DNA of 11,336 bases from Phycisphaerae bacterium (GTDB lineage Bacteria > Planctomycetota > Phycisphaerae > Phycisphaerales > SM1A02), in NCBI GenBank assembly GCA_030432455.1, contig JAUIHC010000059.1:1-11336 (forward strand), written 5' to 3'. Of the stretch, positions 6,643 through 11,336 are shown piece after piece. Position numbers and translations under genes: made by a program. The notes under the pieces are model-generated. The model saw nothing but the letters and a program-made list of their open reading frames with translations, was not told where the DNA came from and did not search any database. Every line of letters starts with the position of its first letter. The stretch's first letter is position 1.

Positions 6643-6655
6643 GCCGGATCCCGGC
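6643..6655 (-). terminator. Small GC hairpin after the ABC ATPase gene
   Basis: GCCGG (6643-6647) and CCGGC (6651-6655) form a 5-bp stem with a 3-base loop, about 33 bases past the ATPase stop. There is no T-run, so it is at best a weak terminator or pause site before the nucleotidyltransferase gene. Confidence 0.2.
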
Positions 6656-6687
6656 AGACTCGATGCGTGGCCTTCCGTGCGCCGTGG

Positions 6688-7749
<1,062 letters not shown>

Positions 7750-7853
7750 GGGCGGGAGTGTAGAGGCAGGGGCCTGCGGGGGTGGCGTCGCGGTCGTCCG
7801 CCTCGCCGACTACCATCCGGACCGTGACGAATCCGCCTTCAGATCAGGCCGCC
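7750..7853. promoter_or_regulatory. Divergent promoter region of the ABC transporter genes
   Basis: This gap separates the ATPase start from the binding-protein start. It contains the short palindrome GCAGGGGCCTGC (7766-7777). Possible -10 boxes are TACACT (minus strand, 7762 to 7757) and TACCAT (plus strand, 7811-7816). Each lies 7 bases before a possible start codon: ATG 7749 and GTG 7824. No good -35 boxes are evident. The palindrome may be a shared operator; this is weakly supported. Confidence 0.35.
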
Positions 7854-9287
7854 ATGAACGACCCCGGAGTCGGTGATGCCCCGGTGCCCGATCCGGGGTC
7901 GGGCCTCGGTGCCGTCTCCCGCCGTGCGGCGCTCTGGGGCATCGCGGGGACCGCGGTCGGCTACGCCGCGTTCGGGCCGAAGCCCCGGCGGGCGGGCGCC
8001 GGGGATCGCATCCGGCTCGACTACTGGGAGAAGTGGACCGGTCACGAGGCCGACGCGATGAAGCGGGTCGTCGATCGCTTCAACGAGAGCCAGGACCGCA
8101 TCTTCGTCAACTACCTGACGATGGGCGGCATCGATCGCAAGGCCACGATCGCGATCGCCTCCGGCGATCCGCCCGACATCCTCGGTCTCTGGAACCGCAA
8201 TCTCCCGTTCTTCGATCAGTGCGGTGCGATCGAGCCGCTCGACGGACTCCGGTCGTACGGCATCGACGCGTCGCACTACGCCGAGGCGATCCGGCCGCTC
8301 GTCTTCCGCGGTGGCTCGCAGCTTGCGGCGCCCAGCACGCCGAGTTCGATCCTTCTCTACTACGACCGACGCATCGTCGCGGACGCCGGGTACGACCCCG
8401 ACCGCATGCCGCGCACGATCCCCGAGTTCGACGAGTTCATCGAGCGGACCACGATCATCGGCCCCGACGGCGATGTCGAGCGGGCGGGCTTCCTGCCCAC
8501 CGACCCGGGCTGGTGGAGCTGGTGCTGGGGCGGCTTCTGGAACGGTCGTCTCTACGACGAACGCACCGGCGAGGCGACGATCGACTCGGCGGCGAACATC
8601 GCGGCGTACGACTGGTTCCAGTCGTTTCCGAAGCGGTGGGGACTCGATCGACTCCGGGCGTTCCAGGGCGCGCCGGTGGACAACCCGTCGCCGTACCGCA
8701 ACTTCTTCACGGGGCGGCTCGCGACCACCGTGCAGGGGCCGTGGCTGCCGATGTTCATGGACATGGAGCTCGGCCCGGGCGTCTTCGACTACGGGGCCTG
8801 CCCGTTCCCGGTCGCTCCCGAACTCGAGAACGAACCACCGTTCGGTCCGATCGAGGCGGACATTCTCGTCATCCCCCGCGGAGCCCGGAATCCCGAGGCC
8901 TCACTGGAGTTCATCGCGTTCACGCAGCAACCCGAGAACATCGAACTCCTCAACGCCGGTCACGCGAAGCCCTCGCCGTTGGCGACCAGCAGCGAGTCCT
9001 TCCGGCGGGATCACCCCAACTCGGTGGTCGAGGCGCACGAGGCGCTCCTCCGCAGTCCCAACGCGTACACCACCCCGTGGATCTCGAGCTGGCAGGAGCT
9101 GGCGATGGCGCTCGGGGCCGGGCTCGACACGATCTGGAACCTGCGGAGCGAGTCCGCCCGCGGTCCGCTCGCGGAGGTCCAGCGCGAGGCCGAGGCGATC
9201 CTCGCCCGGGCCGCCGACCGCCGCGGTCGCCGTGGTCAGCCCGATCCCTGGCTCGGCATCGAACCGGCGACGGGAGGTGCGACCTGA
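7854..9287 (+). CDS. Carbohydrate ABC transporter solute-binding protein, Tat-exported
   Basis: A 477-residue family 1 extracellular solute-binding protein that would capture oligosaccharides in the periplasm. The N-terminus carries a twin-arginine signal, SRRAALWGIAGTAVGYAAFG (22-41), pointing to Tat export; no lipobox cysteine is present, so it should be soluble. The mature part starts like others in the family: LDYWEKWTGHEADAMKRVVD (55-74), then SGDPPDILGLWN (103-114). An exceptionally Trp-rich segment, WWSWCWGGFW (220-229), likely lines the sugar site. The start is uncertain. ATG 7854 has AGG (7846-7848) 5 bases before it, while GTG 7824 would add 10 residues and could be leaderless. The gene begins a tightly packed operon with the two permeases. 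The family call is firm; the beta-glucan ligand is inferred from the nearby GH16 and GH1 enzymes. Confidence 0.93.
   Translation: MNDPGVGDAPVPDPGSGLGAVSRRAALWGIAGTAVGYAAFGPKPRRAGAGDRIRLDYWEKWTGHEADAMKRVVDRFNESQDRIFVNYLTMGGIDRKATIAIASGDPPDILGLWNRNLPFFDQCGAIEPLDGLRSYGIDASHYAEAIRPLVFRGGSQLAAPSTPSSILLYYDRRIVADAGYDPDRMPRTIPEFDEFIERTTIIGPDGDVERAGFLPTDPGWWSWCWGGFWNGRLYDERTGEATIDSAANIAAYDWFQSFPKRWGLDRLRAFQGAPVDNPSPYRNFFTGRLATTVQGPWLPMFMDMELGPGVFDYGACPFPVAPELENEPPFGPIEADILVIPRGARNPEASLEFIAFTQQPENIELLNAGHAKPSPLATSSESFRRDHPNSVVEAHEALLRSPNAYTTPWISSWQELAMALGAGLDTIWNLRSESARGPLAEVQREAEAILARAADRRGRRGQPDPWLGIEPATGGAT
9273..9278 (+). promoter_or_regulatory. Strong ribosome binding site pointing to a CTG start
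   Basis: GGAGGT is a near-perfect Shine-Dalgarno, inside the end of the binding-protein gene. It lies 5 bases before CTG 9284, the only plausible in-frame start near it. The next in-frame ATG (9311) has no Shine-Dalgarno at a useful distance and would begin inside the first membrane helix. Confidence 0.6.
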
Positions 9288-10168
9288 GACGCGACTCGAC
9301 CGCCGTCGGCATGCTCTGGATCTCGCCGTGGATCCTCGGCTTCACGATCTTCACCGCGTTGCCGGTGGTGCTGGCCCTGTGGTACGGCTTCACCGACTAC
9401 ACGCTGCTCGAGCCGCCGATCCCGGTCGGGCTCGACAACTACACCCGGATGGCCGACGACCCGATCCTCGGCACCGTGCTCTGGAACACCGCGGTCTTCG
9501 GCGTGCTCACGATCGTGCTCGGCACGCTGCTCTCGATCTCGCTCGCGACGGTGCTCTCGCATCCGGTGCGGTTCCGGTCGTTCTGGCGAGCCGCGGTGTT
9601 CGCCCCCTCGGTGCTGCCGCTCGTCGCACTCGCGGTCATCTTCAAGCTCGCCTACGACCCGGAGGTCGGCATCGCGAACACCCTCGTCGAGGGCGCCCTC
9701 GGCTGGGCGGGCGTGCGCGGTCCCAACTGGTTCGGCAGCGGGTTCTGGGCGATGACGGCCCTCCTTCTCATGAGTCTCTGGGGCGTCGGTCCCGCGGTCG
9801 TCATCTACCTCGCGGCGCTGCGGGACGTTCCTCGACAACTGCACGAGGCCGCCTCGATCGACGGCGTCGGCCGCTGGGGTCGCTTCGTGCACGTCGTGCT
9901 GCCGATGATCTCGCCGGTCATCCTCTTCAACGTGATCATCGGGATCATCAACGCCATGCAGGTCTTCGCGGTGCCGCTGCTGCTCACCGGCGGCGGCCCG
10001 GAGCGGACGACCTACTTCCACTCGATGTACGTCTACGACCAGGCGTTCACCTTCGGCGACATGGGCTACGCCTCGGCCCTCGGCGTGCTCCAGTTCGCGA
10101 TCATCCTCGTCCTGACCGGCGTCGTGCTCCTTGCGGGCCGCCGGCTCGTGCACTACCGCGGAGCGTGA
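9284..10168 (+). CDS. Sugar ABC transporter permease, MalF/UgpA-like
   Basis: A 294-residue inner-membrane permease with about six helices (approximately 10-33, 63-91, 104-124, 154-179, 210-232 and 264-285). The cytoplasmic EAA loop, EAASIDGVGRWGRFVHVVLP (188-207), contacts the ATPase. This is the first of two permeases forming the channel; this type follows the binding protein and usually begins near 'ISPWILGF' as here. The proposed start is CTG at 9284, which overlaps the binding-protein stop as CTGA and has GGAGGT 5 bases upstream. The mature start would read MRRDSTAVGMLWISPW. ATG 9311 would leave almost nothing before the first helix and lacks a ribosome site. A non-canonical start with translational coupling is the simplest reading, but it needs proof. 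The permease identity itself is secure. Confidence 0.92.
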   Translation: MRRDSTAVGMLWISPWILGFTIFTALPVVLALWYGFTDYTLLEPPIPVGLDNYTRMADDPILGTVLWNTAVFGVLTIVLGTLLSISLATVLSHPVRFRSFWRAAVFAPSVLPLVALAVIFKLAYDPEVGIANTLVEGALGWAGVRGPNWFGSGFWAMTALLLMSLWGVGPAVVIYLAALRDVPRQLHEAASIDGVGRWGRFVHVVLPMISPVILFNVIIGIINAMQVFAVPLLLTGGGPERTTYFHSMYVYDQAFTFGDMGYASALGVLQFAIILVLTGVVLLAGRRLVHYRGA

Positions 10169-10173
10169 CGACG

Positions 10174-11082
10174 ATGTCGGACATCGATTCCAGCATGCAC
10201 GACGGCCGCGCACTCGGCCGCATCGATCCCGCGACCGGCGTCGCGTCCGGATCGGTCGCCCGCGCGTATCGGCATCTGGTCCTCGGGGTCGCGGCCGCGG
10301 CGGCGCTGCTGCCGATCCTCTACATGCTGGTCATCTCGACCGGCGGCAGCGATCCCGCGGCCCCGTTCCTCGACGGCGGCATCGCCGAGACCGCGAGCCG
10401 CACGGTCGAGAACTATCGCGGCGTGGTCGCCGACGAGAACACCGACTTCCCGCTGTACCTCCGCAACACCCTCTGGATCGCGATCCTCGGCACCCTCGGC
10501 ACCACGCTGTCCAGTGCGGTCGTCGCCTACGGGTTCTCGAGGGTGCGGTGGAAGGGCCGCGACGCGGTGTTCATCATCGTGCTCTCGACGATGATGGTGC
10601 CGTTCCCGGTGGTGATGGTGCCGCTCTTCACGATCTTCCGCGAGCTCGGCTGGATCGGCACCTTCGCGCCGTTGTGGGTACCAGCCTGGTTCGGCAACGC
10701 GTTCAGCATCTTCCTGCTGCGGCAGTTCTTCCTCTCGATCCCGCGGGAACTCGACGAGGCGAGCCGCATCGACGGCTGCGGCCATGTCCGCAACTTCCTG
10801 CACGTGATCCTGCCGCTCTCGACCCCGGCGCTGCTGGTCGTGGCGCTCTTCCACTTCATGTTCGTGTGGAACGACTTCCTCGGGCCGCTGGTGTTCCTGA
10901 CGCACCGCGACCAATTCACACTTGCGCTCGGTCTGCAGCTCTATCTCTCGAAGCTCGGACAGACGCCGTGGAACCTGCTCATGGCGGCGACCACGATCAT
11001 GGTCGCCCCGGTGCTCGTCCTCTTCGTCCTCATGCAACGCACCTTCGTCGAGGGCATCTCGACGACCGGCACCAAGGGCTGA
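10174..11082 (+). CDS. Sugar ABC transporter permease, MalG/UgpE-like
   Basis: A 302-residue inner-membrane permease, the partner of the preceding one. A hydrophilic N-terminal tail (1-30) leads to the first helix (about 33-55). A periplasmic loop and further helices follow at about 97-120, 131-155, 165-186, 214-236 and 268-288. The EAA loop, EASRIDGCGHVRNFLHVILP (195-214), fits the family. The C-terminal FVEGISTTGTKG is a near-standard ending for MalG-type carbohydrate permeases. The start at ATG 10174 is chosen because GGAG (10160-10163) lies 10 bases upstream. A GTG at 10165 overlaps the previous stop and would add three residues, but the ribosome site would then be only one base away. Five bases separate the two permease genes, so they are surely co-transcribed. 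Confidence 0.94.
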   Translation: MSDIDSSMHDGRALGRIDPATGVASGSVARAYRHLVLGVAAAAALLPILYMLVISTGGSDPAAPFLDGGIAETASRTVENYRGVVADENTDFPLYLRNTLWIAILGTLGTTLSSAVVAYGFSRVRWKGRDAVFIIVLSTMMVPFPVVMVPLFTIFRELGWIGTFAPLWVPAWFGNAFSIFLLRQFFLSIPRELDEASRIDGCGHVRNFLHVILPLSTPALLVVALFHFMFVWNDFLGPLVFLTHRDQFTLALGLQLYLSKLGQTPWNLLMAATTIMVAPVLVLFVLMQRTFVEGISTTGTKG

Positions 11083-11124
11083 CGCCCGCCACCGCCACTC
11101 CATCGTCCACCCCGGGAGATTCCG

Positions 11125-11336
11125 ATGATCCTGAGCAGAGTGCTCGCGACGCTCATCCTCGGCACCGCCGCGCCCGTCGGACCCGAGCCGTCCTTCGAGC
11201 GAGGCCGCGTCACGGTCACCATCGACGGCGAGTCCCGCGGTTTCCCGTACCGCCTGCTGCGAGCCGAGGGCGCGACGGCGGAGAACCCGCTGCCGCTCGT
11301 CGTCTTCCTGCACGGTGCGGGCGAGCGGGGCGACGA
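11125..11336 (+). CDS. Secreted alpha/beta-hydrolase (esterase/peptidase-like), N-terminal part only
   Basis: Seventy codons are present before the window ends, so the gene is cut by the right edge. The ATG at 11125 has GGGAG (11114-11118) 6 bases before it. Residues 1-16 are hydrophobic (MILSRVLATLILGTAA) and look like a signal peptide. Then come two beta-strands (RVTVTIDGESRGFPYRLL, 28-45) and the strand plus oxyanion-hole motif PLPLVVFLHGAGERGD (55-70). HGAGERGD is typical of the carboxylesterase / 'predicted peptidase' branch of alpha/beta-hydrolases. The catalytic Ser, Asp and His lie beyond the window. It begins 42 bases after the second permease on the same strand and is likely the fourth gene of the operon. 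It might remove ester substituents from glycans, but it could have an unrelated substrate. Confidence 0.8.
   Translation, partial: MILSRVLATLILGTAAPVGPEPSFERGRVTVTIDGESRGFPYRLLRAEGATAENPLPLVVFLHGAGERGD

Noticed and set aside
8224..10173. Very long plus-strand frame joining the second permease to upstream sequence
   Set aside because: The upstream part overlaps the binding protein and first permease in another frame and is Arg/Ser-rich; only the part from 10174 matches a permease.
10153..11313. 386-residue minus-strand frame opposite the second permease
   Set aside because: It is extremely rich in Glu, Arg, Asp and His with no domain, a mirror of membrane-protein codons; the plus strand encodes a standard permease with its EAA loop.

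Overview
The window is a high-GC piece of a Gram-negative bacterial chromosome. A planctomycete, possibly of the Phycisphaerae type, is the best guess from the style of the proteins, the proline/alanine-rich N-termini, a Tat-type binding protein and the 'CACGGAGG' type repeat cluster. This placement is an inference; there is no rRNA or marker gene to fix it.

Layout. Positions 1-233 hold no convincing gene, only two copies of a short GTCGCCTGTC motif. A TetR-family regulator (234-866, minus) is transcribed away from a class I SAM-dependent methyltransferase (975-1817, plus). The methyltransferase ends tail-to-tail, overlapping by 9 nt, with a large secreted GH16 beta-glucanase (1809-4127, minus). 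That enzyme has a signal peptide, three beta-sandwich modules resembling carbohydrate-binding domains, and a C-terminal laminarinase-type catalytic domain. It is divergent from a cytoplasmic GH1 beta-glucosidase (4232-5590, plus), and the 104-bp gap between them carries a perfect 9-bp inverted repeat that could be an operator. Next come a hairpin-forming repeat element (5599-5765) and a HEPN/nucleotidyltransferase pair (5774-6590, minus). The last part is a carbohydrate ABC importer: an MsmX/UgpC-type ATPase (6688-7749, minus), divergent from a Tat-exported solute-binding protein (7854-9287), two permeases (9284-10168 and 10174-11082) and the start of a secreted alpha/beta-hydrolase (11125 to the right edge).

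How the genes fit together. The set reads as a compact beta-glucan, probably laminarin (beta-1,3-glucan), utilisation locus. The GH16 enzyme would cut polymer outside the cytoplasm. The binding protein and ABC importer would take up the oligosaccharides with energy from the ATPase. The GH1 enzyme would release glucose in the cytoplasm. The terminal hydrolase may remove ester groups or act on something unrelated. There is no SusC/SusD pair here, so uptake relies on an ABC transporter. The HEPN/MNT pair and its adjoining repeat lie inside the locus, in a region of lower GC, and look like a later insertion. The substrate assignment is inferred from family membership and gene clustering.
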